A stretch of DNA of 6,914 bases from a bacterium (GCA_003646055.1 QNDZ01000089.1:1-6914); one strand, 5' to 3'. Counted from the first letter of the stretch, positions 1 through 6,769 are shown. The notes: generated from the sequence alone by a model not told the origin. Made by a program: numbers and translations.

Positions 1-549
1 GAGGACAAAAGAGCCCTCTATGTGATTTACATAACCTCCTTTTTTATAAAAGGAGTATGGCTTCAAGGAACTCCACAATCTAAAACCAGGTAATACCCTA
101 TTCACCATTTCAGCAACGGGTAAAAACTCAACGAGAAATGTCCAGAGGTTGGGGAATATATCACCTGCAGTGCTCACAATACCCTTCCCTGGCATCACCA
201 GAACAGGTGCTATTCCAAGAATCCTTTTGTCCTCCTCCATCTTATTCAGAAGCGGTGTAAAGACATCTGTATCAAAGTAAATGTCCGTGTTCATCGTACA
301 TAAATATTCACCATTTGAAACTTCAATCAACCTGTTCAATGCAGCCCCATACCCTAAATTTCTCTGTGAGTAAATAACAACCACCTCTGGATACATACTT
401 TCAACAAGTTTAGCCCCTCCATCAGATGAATTATTATCAAAAAGGTAAATCCTGTATTCCATTTCTGGTGGACTTTCTTTAAGTGCATTCAACAGTCTCA
501 AAAGGTGGTTTTTACCATTATACACAGGTATCAGAATATCAAGGCTCAA
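1..549 (-). CDS. Family 2 glycosyltransferase, WbbL/rhamnosyltransferase-like (3' end cut by window)
   Basis: Probable cytoplasmic or membrane-associated sugar transferase adding a residue to a lipid-linked glycan. My own translation from 549 gives 183 codons without a stop, running off the left edge. The GT-A fold signatures are in order: strand and nucleotide loop LDILIPVYNG (residues 3-12), DNNSSDGG (38-45), NLGYGAALNR (64-73) and the metal-binding region MNTDIYFD (86-93). EGSFVL at 178-183 corresponds to the acceptor-side 'GAF/GAC' motif. This order is typical of WbbL-like dTDP-rhamnosyltransferases, which usually show N-P-D where this protein has N-T-D, so the sugar cannot be assigned. 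The start is TTG at 547-549: a TGA lies immediately upstream in frame, AAGGAGG sits 4 nt before it, and the next start candidate (GTG, residue 9) would destroy the first motif. It overlaps the WbqC gene by 11 nt. Family is fairly certain; donor and linkage are unknown. Confidence 0.85.
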   Translation of the reverse strand, partial: MSLDILIPVYNGKNHLLRLLNALKESPPEMEYRIYLFDNNSSDGGAKLVESMYPEVVVIYSQRNLGYGAALNRLIEVSNGEYLCTMNTDIYFDTDVFTPLLNKMEEDKRILGIAPVLVMPGKGIVSTAGDIFPNLWTFLVEFLPVAEMVNRVLPGFRLWSSLKPYSFYKKGGYVNHIEGSFVL

Positions 550-1219
550 TCAACCTCCTTGTGTCCATCCCAATGTTAAAAAGTGCATCAACAATAGAAA
601 GACCTTTGATAAACCCGAATCCAAGTTGAGGATATGGCTCAGGATATGGATAGAATTCTATCCTTATCCCCTCCCTTTCAAAGTCTTCTTCCACAAGGTA
701 TGCACTACCACCCCTACCTGATACATAAACTGAACCACCAAGGCTTTTTACAATACCAAGTATTTTTTCACTACCTTTCTTATCTATCCCGAGTTCAGAA
801 GAGAGTATGAATTCCTTATCTATTCCAAGGTATGACATAATCATTCTGATTCCCTTCATGTTAAAATCCATCAAAAATTCAAAGTCCTCTGAATAAACAT
901 CCTTTAAAAGGGGGTAAATTTCATCAAAGTAATCTGCTGCCCTGTAGTGGTAGTAAAAGGTCATTAAATGGTCTTTTTTCCAGTGCCGTGTATTGTCAAT
1001 TCTTACATCTGCTATCTTCTGGTAATATTTACCCTTTTTGATTACCGGTACTGTGAGCCACTTTCCAGTATGCTGGATTTTAATCAGTGTTCTTTGTGTG
1101 TATGAACGTCTTGAGAATTGCACATCATCAAGTATCACAAACACATCTGCCATAAGCAGTTTCCTGAAGAAACCCAGATGAGGGAAAAAGTTAGGCTGGT
1201 GGCATGCTATCCTTTTCAT
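539..1219 (-). CDS. WbqC-like family protein
   Basis: A 226-residue protein of the WbqC-like family (PF08889), found in O-antigen and other surface-polysaccharide loci; its biochemical role is not settled, so none is assigned. All the hallmark blocks are visible: HQPNFFPHLGFFRK (7-20), ILDDVQFSRRSYTQR (29-43), KWLTVPV (53-59), YVSGRGGSAYL (165-175), and the C-terminal Y-P-x-P-Y-P-Q then LSIVDALFNIG (207-217). His7, Gln8, Asp31 and Asp32 are in the most conserved segments and are the natural active-site candidates. Length matches the family (about 230). There is no signal peptide or membrane helix, so it is cytoplasmic. ATG at 1219 fits the usual family N-terminus; the ribosome site is weak (an AGGG about 13 nt upstream). 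It follows the GT-B transferase by 31 nt and overlaps the GT2 gene by 11 nt, which places it in the glycan-building part of the operon. Confidence 0.9.
   Translation of the reverse strand: MKRIACHQPNFFPHLGFFRKLLMADVFVILDDVQFSRRSYTQRTLIKIQHTGKWLTVPVIKKGKYYQKIADVRIDNTRHWKKDHLMTFYYHYRAADYFDEIYPLLKDVYSEDFEFLMDFNMKGIRMIMSYLGIDKEFILSSELGIDKKGSEKILGIVKSLGGSVYVSGRGGSAYLVEEDFEREGIRIEFYPYPEPYPQLGFGFIKGLSIVDALFNIGMDTRRLIEP
554..560 (-). promoter_or_regulatory. Shine-Dalgarno AAGGAGG that decides the TTG start of the GT2 gene
   Basis: On the minus strand AAGGAGG is followed by TTGA and then the TTG at 549-547, a spacing of 4 nt. The site lies inside the last codons of the upstream WbqC gene, which ends at 539, so translation of the two genes is probably coupled. 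No ATG exists near the start in this frame, so the ribosome-binding site is the main argument for TTG. Confidence 0.75.
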
Positions 1220-1250
1220 GTGAATATTCTAACCCTGTTTTACTCCACAT

Positions 1251-2312
1251 TCAAGTGAGATTGCTCAATATTTTGTCCCTGAACCTTTCCTTTGAGAAAA
1301 GCCTCCTTGAAATACTCCTTATACGCATCTCCTCTTGAATCAATCTCTTAACTTCCATTAAAATATCATTCCCTATTGATACAGGGGCAACACATACTCC
1401 AAGATTATATTCCTTAACAATCCTGCACAACTCATCCATTCCTTTATGCACAATAACAGGGAGACCTGCTGAAATATAGTCTATAAACTTTGTCGTTATG
1501 AGGTATGCTGAGAGGGGATTGTCTCCTTCCATAACAAGCCCCACATGACAGGAAGGCAGGAAATTCTTCAATTCTTCATAATTCATTGAAATAACCTCAA
1601 TTCCTGTCCTTTCCAGTTCTCTTTTAAAATCTTCCCTCAAAAATTGGGACAGAATAAGGGGTTTTGATTCTTTAATTACCTTTTTTATATGTTTAAACAC
1701 CGCTATTATTGAATGAAGTGTTTTTTCATCAGGAATGGTTCCCAGATACACAGGGGTAAACTTTTTGAATTTTTTCTTTACTGGATATGGTTCTGCAGGA
1801 ATATACACAACCTCTGAATCAACACCATACTCATCCTTTAAATATCTCTTTATGTTATTCCCTGGAACAAAAACCCTTTTTGCATTTTTTATTGCCCTCT
1901 TTTCAATAATCCTGTTTACATAAGAATTATTTTCCCCATAAACAAGAGCCTCAAGTGAGTAAATGCCTGGAAGCACAAGTTTATAGTTTGACCATGGAAA
2001 TATGGAGAGTAAAAAACCAGAAAGGGTTCCCCTTGCTATGATTGTTATCCTGTGTAGACGCATGAGTATCGTGAAGATGGCCAGTGGTAAAAAGGATTGA
2101 AAAAGGATAAGAAGAAGGCCTGGAATGCCAGTATAGTTTCTCTGTGTCATAACTGGAAGAACAATGGAATGTTTTTGAATATTTCCCTTAATAACATCCT
2201 TTATATCAACAAGGGAAAACAACCTTTCCCCAAGAGGGTTTATAAAATTTCTGTTTGCAAGGGAGTTTCCTCCTGTTCCCTCAAGGGCAGTAAAAAGTAT
2301 CACCCTTCCCAT
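1251..2312 (-). CDS. Glycosyltransferase, GT-B fold, GT4-like
   Basis: A 353-residue glycosyltransferase likely using a nucleotide sugar to extend a lipid-linked glycan at the cytoplasmic face of the inner membrane. The N-terminal half has a GT4-like acceptor domain: ARGTLSG (93-99), LPGIYSLEALVYG (114-126), and the 'ERRAI..A..VFVPG' type segment IEKRAIKNAKRVFVPG (136-151). The C-terminal half opens with PVYLGTIPDEK (187-197) and carries the donor-binding segment TKFIDYISAGLPVIV (274-288), then the helix MDELCRIVKEYNLGV (292-306). The commonly conserved Glu before Tyr in K-x-x-E-Y is Asp278 here, a conservative change. The hydrophobic stretch at 63-84 may aid membrane attachment. ATG at 2312 has GAGG 8 nt upstream and overlaps the flippase gene by 13 nt. 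The GT-B class is secure; GT4 membership is likely; donor and acceptor are unknown. Confidence 0.85.
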   Translation of the reverse strand: MGRVILFTALEGTGGNSLANRNFINPLGERLFSLVDIKDVIKGNIQKHSIVLPVMTQRNYTGIPGLLLILFQSFLPLAIFTILMRLHRITIIARGTLSGFLLSIFPWSNYKLVLPGIYSLEALVYGENNSYVNRIIEKRAIKNAKRVFVPGNNIKRYLKDEYGVDSEVVYIPAEPYPVKKKFKKFTPVYLGTIPDEKTLHSIIAVFKHIKKVIKESKPLILSQFLREDFKRELERTGIEVISMNYEELKNFLPSCHVGLVMEGDNPLSAYLITTKFIDYISAGLPVIVHKGMDELCRIVKEYNLGVCVAPVSIGNDILMEVKRLIQEEMRIRSISRRLFSKERFRDKILSNLT

Positions 2313-3502
2313 TTTTTCAACCTCACAAAAAGGAACAAGTAGATTATGGCTCCAGTTGTGTAGGATATGCTCGTTCCAATTGCAGCCCCAGTCCCCCCTA
2401 AAACGGGAATGAGAATAAGGTCAAGAATTAAATTTAAAAGAAAGGAAGAAATGACAGTGGTAGTTATTATGGCAGGCCTCTCATATTTTCCAATCACTAT
2501 GGCATTCAAAACCTTCGGGATTGAAAAAAATACAATCCCGGGCAGGAGCAACCTGAAGATACCCACCACAGGGAGAAAGTCTCTTCCATAGAGAAACAGG
2601 ACAACTGGCTTTATAAAAATGCAGCCTATTATTCCCAGTATAATTACTGATGTAAATATGATGAAGAAATCTCTTCTTTCTGGTATCTTCTTACTGGATA
2701 TTGCCCCTGCATAAATCACATTATAAAAACTCACAGGTACCAGCCATATCACCTCACCCATAAAAACCGCAGTTGAATAAATGCCAAGGCTGTAGGAATC
2801 TTTCAGTCCATTCAAAAGTAAAAAATCAAACCTGTAAAGCAAAAAGGCAAAGAGGTCTGAAAGAAAAATCCAGATACCAATATGTTTAACCTCTTCAAGT
2901 ATTAAACCAGGGTTAAATCCATCAGGTTTAAAAATAAACAAAGAAAAAACAAGGATGATAAATCCATATATTGAATAACCAAGTATTCCACCAGCAGGGC
3001 TTCCCAATAGGAGAAAGACAGCCAGACCTATAACAATGAGTTTTATCAGGGCATTGAAAAGGATGAACAGGTTGAATCCCCTCACATCACCCCTTCCCAA
3101 AAATCCATCAGGAATCACCCTTAACCATAGTTCTGAGAAAAACAGGAAACCCATTATTGGTATTGTAAACATGTTCAGTGAGAAACCCACAAGGACATTT
3201 TCAAGGATGGACTTTGAAACATACATAATGATTGTGAAAATCGTTGACAAAACAAGAAAAATAACAAGCAAAGTCCCTGATACAATTCCTGCTCTAACCT
3301 TTCTTTTACCTGTTAGAATGGAAAAAACCACATCATATCCCCAGAAAAATAACATTCCTGCAGTCTGAATAAAAACGATGACCCCGGTGTATATACCCTT
3401 TCCTGCTGGCCCCATCATTCTATTCAATATTACACTTAACATTATGCTTAGAATCAGCACAACGACCCTTGTTGATATGGTATACAATCCCTCTTTAATC
3501 AT
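2300..3502 (-). CDS. Polysaccharide/lipid-linked oligosaccharide flippase, Wzx/MOP type
   Basis: A 400-residue inner-membrane protein that most likely flips a polyprenyl-diphosphate-linked glycan to the periplasmic face. Roughly twelve hydrophobic helices can be drawn, near 10-28, 40-62, 75-95, 103-123, 143-166, 172-191, 207-230, 239-263, 280-300, 314-337, 345-366 and 374-394. Family-type motifs are GPAGKGIYTG (31-40) after helix 1, the helix 7/8 segment RFDFLLLNGL then SLGIYSTAVFMGEV (224-251), and the segment from NLILDLILIP to GGTGAAIGTSISY (357-381), which matches the 'N..L...LIP..G..GAA..T..S' signature. It is at the short end for Wzx (usually about 400-480). Start ATG 3502 overlaps the stop of the fused transporter/Omp85 frame as TGATG, with only a weak GGAA about 10 nt upstream, so its translation probably depends on termination of the preceding gene. 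The glycan carried is unknown. Confidence 0.9.
   Translation of the reverse strand: MIKEGLYTISTRVVVLILSIMLSVILNRMMGPAGKGIYTGVIVFIQTAGMLFFWGYDVVFSILTGKRKVRAGIVSGTLLVIFLVLSTIFTIIMYVSKSILENVLVGFSLNMFTIPIMGFLFFSELWLRVIPDGFLGRGDVRGFNLFILFNALIKLIVIGLAVFLLLGSPAGGILGYSIYGFIILVFSLFIFKPDGFNPGLILEEVKHIGIWIFLSDLFAFLLYRFDFLLLNGLKDSYSLGIYSTAVFMGEVIWLVPVSFYNVIYAGAISSKKIPERRDFFIIFTSVIILGIIGCIFIKPVVLFLYGRDFLPVVGIFRLLLPGIVFFSIPKVLNAIVIGKYERPAIITTTVISSFLLNLILDLILIPVLGGTGAAIGTSISYTTGAIIYLFLFVRLKKWEG
2321..2324 (-). promoter_or_regulatory. Ribosome-binding site GAGG of the GT-B glycosyltransferase gene
   Basis: GAGG lies 8 nt before the ATG at 2312 and is inside the end of the flippase gene, whose stop is at 2300-2302. 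It supports the overlapping start and coupled translation. Confidence 0.5.
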
Positions 3503-5799
3503 CAGAATGGATTTCCAATATTAAGGTAAATCTTATGGTTGCCTTCAATGGTGAGTGGTCTGGCATATTCAAGTCTTATAGGACCTATAGGTGTTATAAA
3601 TCCTATTCCGAAACCTGCACCAGTGAAAAGGCTTGAAATCTTTATCTCGTCAGGGGACATCCACAGGTTACCAGAGTCAACAAAAAGATAGCCATAAATC
3701 CTTTTGAAAACCCTGAATCTTAACTCTGCATTCATCTGAATCAACTGGAGACCACTCTTTTTACCCCTGTAATCAGGAAAACCTATTGAGCCATCTTCAT
3801 ATCCCCTCACTGTCCTCCATCCACCCATTTCATATCTTGCATCAATACTTACAGAGTCGTATGGCATTTCAGGATAAGTAAAGCCCCACATGGTATGGAG
3901 TGCAAGCACAGAACTTCCAGGAAAAGGGAAAAATAGAGCCATCTGGATTGTTATTCTGTCAAAGTGATTGTAACCGCCCAGAAAACCTCCAGCATATTCA
4001 TACCCCAGTAGTAAATAGTACCCTTTCATTGGATTGAGGATATTGTCCCTGCCATCTGAATAAAGGTTGATTGCAACAGAGTTTGTATTCTTTGAGCCTA
4101 TAAGGGTATCATTAACAACAACAGATGAGGTTGTTTCAATGTAGGCATTCCTGAAGTTTAATGTGAAGGAAGCAGATGTGTTCTCCAGAAGATATTTCCT
4201 TGTTTCAAGATTTATTGTGACAAGTTTCTCAAGAAATCCTGGTTCACTCACATACCTGTAGGATGGGGTAATAAGAAACTTAATATCTGTTCCAAGAAGA
4301 TATGGTTCTTCGTAATTAAGAAAAAGAGAAAACCTGCTTCCTCCAAGGAAGTCCCAGGAAATATTTGAATTTATTCTAATTCTCTGCATATTCCCCATCA
4401 GATTGTTGTGCCCCCAGGAGAGGTCAAGGAGCAATCTTTCCGGGGATTCGTAACCTATACCAAATCCTATCCATCTGGGGTCAAGTTCCCTTACAGTAAA
4501 AATAACATCAAGGGAGTCATCCCCTATTTTTTTTAGATTAAAATTCACATACTCAAACAGTCCTGTGCTGTATATCCTTGACTGGGAACGATAGGCAAGT
4601 GTGGGCGAGTAAATCTCCCCTTCCTTTACAACAATCTCCCTTCTGACAATCTTCCATCTGACCTTTTTTAATCCCTTAATCCTTATCTTTCGCACAAAAT
4701 ACCTTTTGCCCTCTTTTATATTGAACAGGAGTTCAACACCATTACCGATCCTTTTTTTATCCACTGTAACAACCGCATCTATATAACCCATGTCAGCATA
4801 TTTCAGGGACAATAGATACTCTGACCTTGCTATCTTTGCAGCATCAAAGGGTTCACCTATCCTGATTCCCAGTATCTTTTGCACCTCCTCTTTATTAAAC
4901 ACCTTATTCCCCGAAATCTCAACCTTTGTGATAATGCTCCTGTTTCCTTCAAAGATAACTATCAAGAAATTCACCTCTCTCTTCTCTGGATTATAATTCC
5001 CCTTTCTCTGAATAATCCTTGCAGACCAGAAACCTTTATCTTTGTAATACTGGACAATTCTCTTCATGCTGTATCTCATTGCATCCTCATTATAAACATC
5101 ACCCTTTTTAATCTTCATAACATCAAGCAATTTTCCTGATGGTATGTGATTGTTACCCTTAAACTCAATCTTACCTATTGTTATTTCTTTCTTCGTGGGT
5201 TTAACCCCCCTCACACATCCTGAAACCATGAAGAGGATTGGAATTATCAGAAGAAAGAGTCTTCTATTCTTCAAGAAGGAGAGAATAATGATTGTAAACA
5301 ACGCAATCCCTGCAATCACTGCACCTGCAATCCCCATGATGGTAAGTGTTGAGACAATCACACCTGCAGTAAAAACGCCTATGGATATGAAGAGAAATGC
5401 CTTGAAGATGGGTATGTTGAAGATGAATGCAAGAAGTGAACCTGTCCAGGCACCTGTCACAGGAAGGGGTATTGCAACAAACATTGTAAGACCAAGTGCC
5501 TCATACTTTTTAACAAGTTCTCCCCTTTTTTCGGTCTTTTCAAGGTATCTCCTAACAAATCCCAATTTTGAGAGTGGTTTGAGAATATAAAGGATTGGGA
5601 TAACTGGCAAAAGGTTTCCTATATACGAAAAGATGAACACCTTCCACAGAGGAAGATGGAACATGTGGACACCTACGGGAATACCACCCCTCAACTCAAA
5701 GATGGGAAGCATGGAGAGGAAGAACACGCCCCACTCAGGTGGAAGCCTTCCTGCAAATTGTAACAGAGAGTCCTTTAGCCCAGAAATTATCAGGAGCAA
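3502..5799 (-). CDS. Fused frame: PF06695-like small inner-membrane protein + lipobox + Omp85 (TamA/TamL-like) outer-membrane assembly protein
   Basis: A single 765-codon frame holding two normally separate proteins. Residues 1-176 match a full small multidrug export-type membrane protein (PF06695): PPEWGVF (20-26), LPIFELRGGIPVG (31-43), IPLPVTGAWTGSL (110-122), helices near 22-45, 50-75, 101-125, 130-153 and 157-176, and the basic end KNRR (177-180). The next stretch is a lipoprotein-like signal peptide ending in the lipobox VSGC with Cys195. Three POTRA-like domains follow (about 207-284, 290-364, 367-438), then a 16-strand-type barrel from 440 to 765 with the Omp85 loop-6 motif VRGY (664-667), GPIRLEYARPL (739-749) and a terminal Phe765. 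The mature part from Cys195 is 571 residues, about TamA size with TamA's three POTRAs. The start is TTG at 5797-5799 (GGGG 5 nt upstream); the next in-frame Met (30) would cut the first helix. It overlaps the ptb-like gene by 10 nt. Both halves are confidently recognised; whether they stay joined is open. Confidence 0.88.
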   Translation of the reverse strand: MLLIISGLKDSLLQFAGRLPPEWGVFFLSMLPIFELRGGIPVGVHMFHLPLWKVFIFSYIGNLLPVIPILYILKPLSKLGFVRRYLEKTEKRGELVKKYEALGLTMFVAIPLPVTGAWTGSLLAFIFNIPIFKAFLFISIGVFTAGVIVSTLTIMGIAGAVIAGIALFTIIILSFLKNRRLFLLIIPILFMVSGCVRGVKPTKKEITIGKIEFKGNNHIPSGKLLDVMKIKKGDVYNEDAMRYSMKRIVQYYKDKGFWSARIIQRKGNYNPEKREVNFLIVIFEGNRSIITKVEISGNKVFNKEEVQKILGIRIGEPFDAAKIARSEYLLSLKYADMGYIDAVVTVDKKRIGNGVELLFNIKEGKRYFVRKIRIKGLKKVRWKIVRREIVVKEGEIYSPTLAYRSQSRIYSTGLFEYVNFNLKKIGDDSLDVIFTVRELDPRWIGFGIGYESPERLLLDLSWGHNNLMGNMQRIRINSNISWDFLGGSRFSLFLNYEEPYLLGTDIKFLITPSYRYVSEPGFLEKLVTINLETRKYLLENTSASFTLNFRNAYIETTSSVVVNDTLIGSKNTNSVAINLYSDGRDNILNPMKGYYLLLGYEYAGGFLGGYNHFDRITIQMALFFPFPGSSVLALHTMWGFTYPEMPYDSVSIDARYEMGGWRTVRGYEDGSIGFPDYRGKKSGLQLIQMNAELRFRVFKRIYGYLFVDSGNLWMSPDEIKISSLFTGAGFGIGFITPIGPIRLEYARPLTIEGNHKIYLNIGNPF
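5215..5274 (-). other. Internal lipoprotein signal peptide and possible internal TTG start at the fusion junction
   Basis: These 20 codons (residues 176-195) have a basic n-region KNRR, a hydrophobic core LFLLIIPILFM and the lipobox VSGC, the substrate pattern of Lgt and signal peptidase II. Leu176 is encoded by TTG (5272-5274), so a separate Omp85 lipoprotein could start there. No Shine-Dalgarno precedes it; the upstream bases are CT-rich, the opposite of a ribosome site. The signal peptide is seen directly; processing is inferred. Confidence 0.7.
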
Positions 5800-6662
5800 A
5801 GTATCCCCAGAATCAAGGAGTTTAATTTTGTCTCAGGAGAGTCTGCCCTTGATAGCATAACAACAGGTCTGGACGTGCCAACAACTGCCCCAGCAGCCTT
5901 CCCGTTTGCCAAATAAAGGAGTGCCTTTGCCACGCTGTTTCCGGTGGTAATATCAGGAACAAGGATTATGTCAACATCGCCTGCAACAGGAGAACTTATA
6001 CCCTTCATCTCTGCTGCTTCTCTGGAGATGAGTATATCCATTGCAAGAGGGCCATCAACAATTGCTCCATTAATCTGCCCCCTTGATGCCATCTTTGATA
6101 TGATTGAAGCATCCACAGTCTCAACCATATCCTGATTAACCACTTCAACTGCTGCAAGGATGCCTACCTTTGGGTTCTCTATACCGATGGAGTGTGCAAA
6201 TTCAATTGCATTTTTAAGGATAGAAATTTTTGTCTCCAGGTCTGGATTTATACACATACCACCATCCGTAATGATTAAAAGTTTGTGATATTCAGGGAGG
6301 TCAAGGAGTGCAACATGGCTCAAAACCCCCTTGCCCCTCAAACCCCACTCTTTATTTAGAACGCCCTTCAGAAACTTGGATGTTGGTACAGAACCCTTCA
6401 TCAAAATATCAGCCTCACCAGAGGAGACAAGTTTTACGGCCTTCTCAACTGCTTCTGTATCACTGTTTGCTGGGACAACCTGTACTCCATCAGGAAGGTT
6501 ATCTGGAAGTTTATCCTCTTCACCAACAAGTATGGGTGTAACAAGCCCCATTTCCATCCCCTGTATTGCTGCCTGTATCTCTGAGAGTTTTTTGGCACCT
6601 GCAATGGCAATCCTTTTCCTGCCCTTCTTCTTTGCCATTGGAATTAAATCATCAAACCTCAT
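5790..6662 (-). CDS. ptb: Phosphate butyryltransferase / phosphate acetyltransferase family enzyme
   Basis: Cytoplasmic phosphotransacylase of 290 residues (family length about 300), exchanging CoA and phosphate on a short acyl group: acyl-CoA + Pi to acyl phosphate + CoA. Family blocks visible in order: DILMKGSVPTSKFLKGVL (85-102), GLRGKGVLSH (107-116), ITDGGMCINPDLETK (131-145), the long block VDGPLAMDILISREAAEMKG (202-221), SPVAGDVDIILVPDITTGN (224-242), and MLSRADSPETK (269-279). Ser271-Arg272 align with the catalytic Ser-Arg pair of phosphate acetyltransferases. The C4-preferring Ptb branch is suggested by the 'SRADS..TK' ending, but acyl chain length cannot be read from sequence, and the symbol is given for the family. 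ATG 6662 has an ideal GGAGGTG. It is the first gene of the operon, behind a probable promoter. Oddity: the usual partner, butyrate or acetate kinase, is not next to it; instead it overlaps an envelope gene by 10 nt. Confidence 0.9.
   Translation of the reverse strand: MRFDDLIPMAKKKGRKRIAIAGAKKLSEIQAAIQGMEMGLVTPILVGEEDKLPDNLPDGVQVVPANSDTEAVEKAVKLVSSGEADILMKGSVPTSKFLKGVLNKEWGLRGKGVLSHVALLDLPEYHKLLIITDGGMCINPDLETKISILKNAIEFAHSIGIENPKVGILAAVEVVNQDMVETVDASIISKMASRGQINGAIVDGPLAMDILISREAAEMKGISSPVAGDVDIILVPDITTGNSVAKALLYLANGKAAGAVVGTSRPVVMLSRADSPETKLNSLILGILCS
5805..5808 (-). promoter_or_regulatory. Possible ribosome-binding site for the TTG start of the fused transporter/Omp85 frame
   Basis: On the minus strand GGGG is followed by ATACT and then TTG at 5799-5797, a 5-nt gap. 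The site is inside the last codons of the ptb-like gene. The in-frame stop TGA lies only 12 codons upstream with no ATG or GTG between, so TTG is the best available start. Confidence 0.4.
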
Positions 6663-6667
6663 ACTGT

Positions 6668-6674
6668 CACCTCC
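6668..6674 (-). promoter_or_regulatory. Shine-Dalgarno GGAGGTG of the ptb-like gene
   Basis: GGAGGTG ends 5 nt before the ATG at 6662, near-perfect complementarity and spacing. It is the strongest ribosome site in the window and fixes this start. Confidence 0.85.
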
Positions 6675-6687
6675 ATTTTTTGATAAA

Positions 6688-6715
6688 AATATACCAGAAA
6701 AAAATTTTAAGACAA
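6688..6715 (-). promoter_or_regulatory. Probable sigma-70-type promoter with extended -10, heading the operon
   Basis: Reading the minus strand, TTGTCT (6715-6710) is separated by 16 nt from TATATT (6693-6688), and TGG directly before the latter forms an extended -10. The spacer is A/T rich (AAAATTTTTTT). Transcription would begin near 6681, leaving a leader of about 20 nt with just the ribosome site. It lies immediately behind the terminator of the upstream gene, as expected for the first promoter of a new operon. AT-rich sequence gives chance matches, so this is moderate. Confidence 0.45.
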
Positions 6716-6720
6716 GTAAA

Positions 6721-6746
6721 ATAAAAACCCCCGCATAAGCGGGGGG
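6721..6746 (-). terminator. Intrinsic terminator of the FlgD/T9SS-domain gene
   Basis: On the minus strand CCCCCGC, loop TTAT, GCGGGGG, then TTTTTAT: a perfect 7-bp GC stem with a 4-nt loop and a T tract, 23 nt after the TAA at 6770-6772. The T tract is on the minus-strand side, so it serves the gene to the right, and it insulates the ptb-led operon. Confidence 0.92.
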
Positions 6747-6769
6747 TATATCTGGAAAGGCTGTCGCTA

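Noticed and set aside
36..55. Perfect 8-bp inverted repeat (CTCCTTTT, loop TTAT, AAAAGGAG), including an SD-like AAGGAGG on the minus strand
   Set aside because: It is inside the GT2 coding frame and keeps that frame; the ATG after the SD-like site is followed at once by TAA, and there is no T tract after the stem, so neither a start nor a terminator is supported.
4527..4534. Run of eight A on the minus strand within the third POTRA, a possible slippage site
   Set aside because: It codes normally for Leu-Lys-Lys-Ile and the frame continues through the intact barrel; no structure or conserved alternative product supports programmed slippage.
5227..5229. In-frame ATG (Met191) as a separate start for the Omp85 part
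   Set aside because: It lies within the signal-peptide core, four residues before the lipobox Cys, so it would remove the export signal.
5150..5590. Plus-strand open frame of 146 codons opposite the fused gene
   Set aside because: It lies antisense to well-recognised membrane and signal-peptide sequence, shows no recognisable motif, and no ribosome site was seen; it is a shadow of the minus-strand gene.
6331..6738. Plus-strand open frame of 135 codons opposite the ptb-like gene
   Set aside because: Antisense to conserved Ptb blocks and runs through the promoter and into the terminator region; its composition is that of a reverse-strand shadow.
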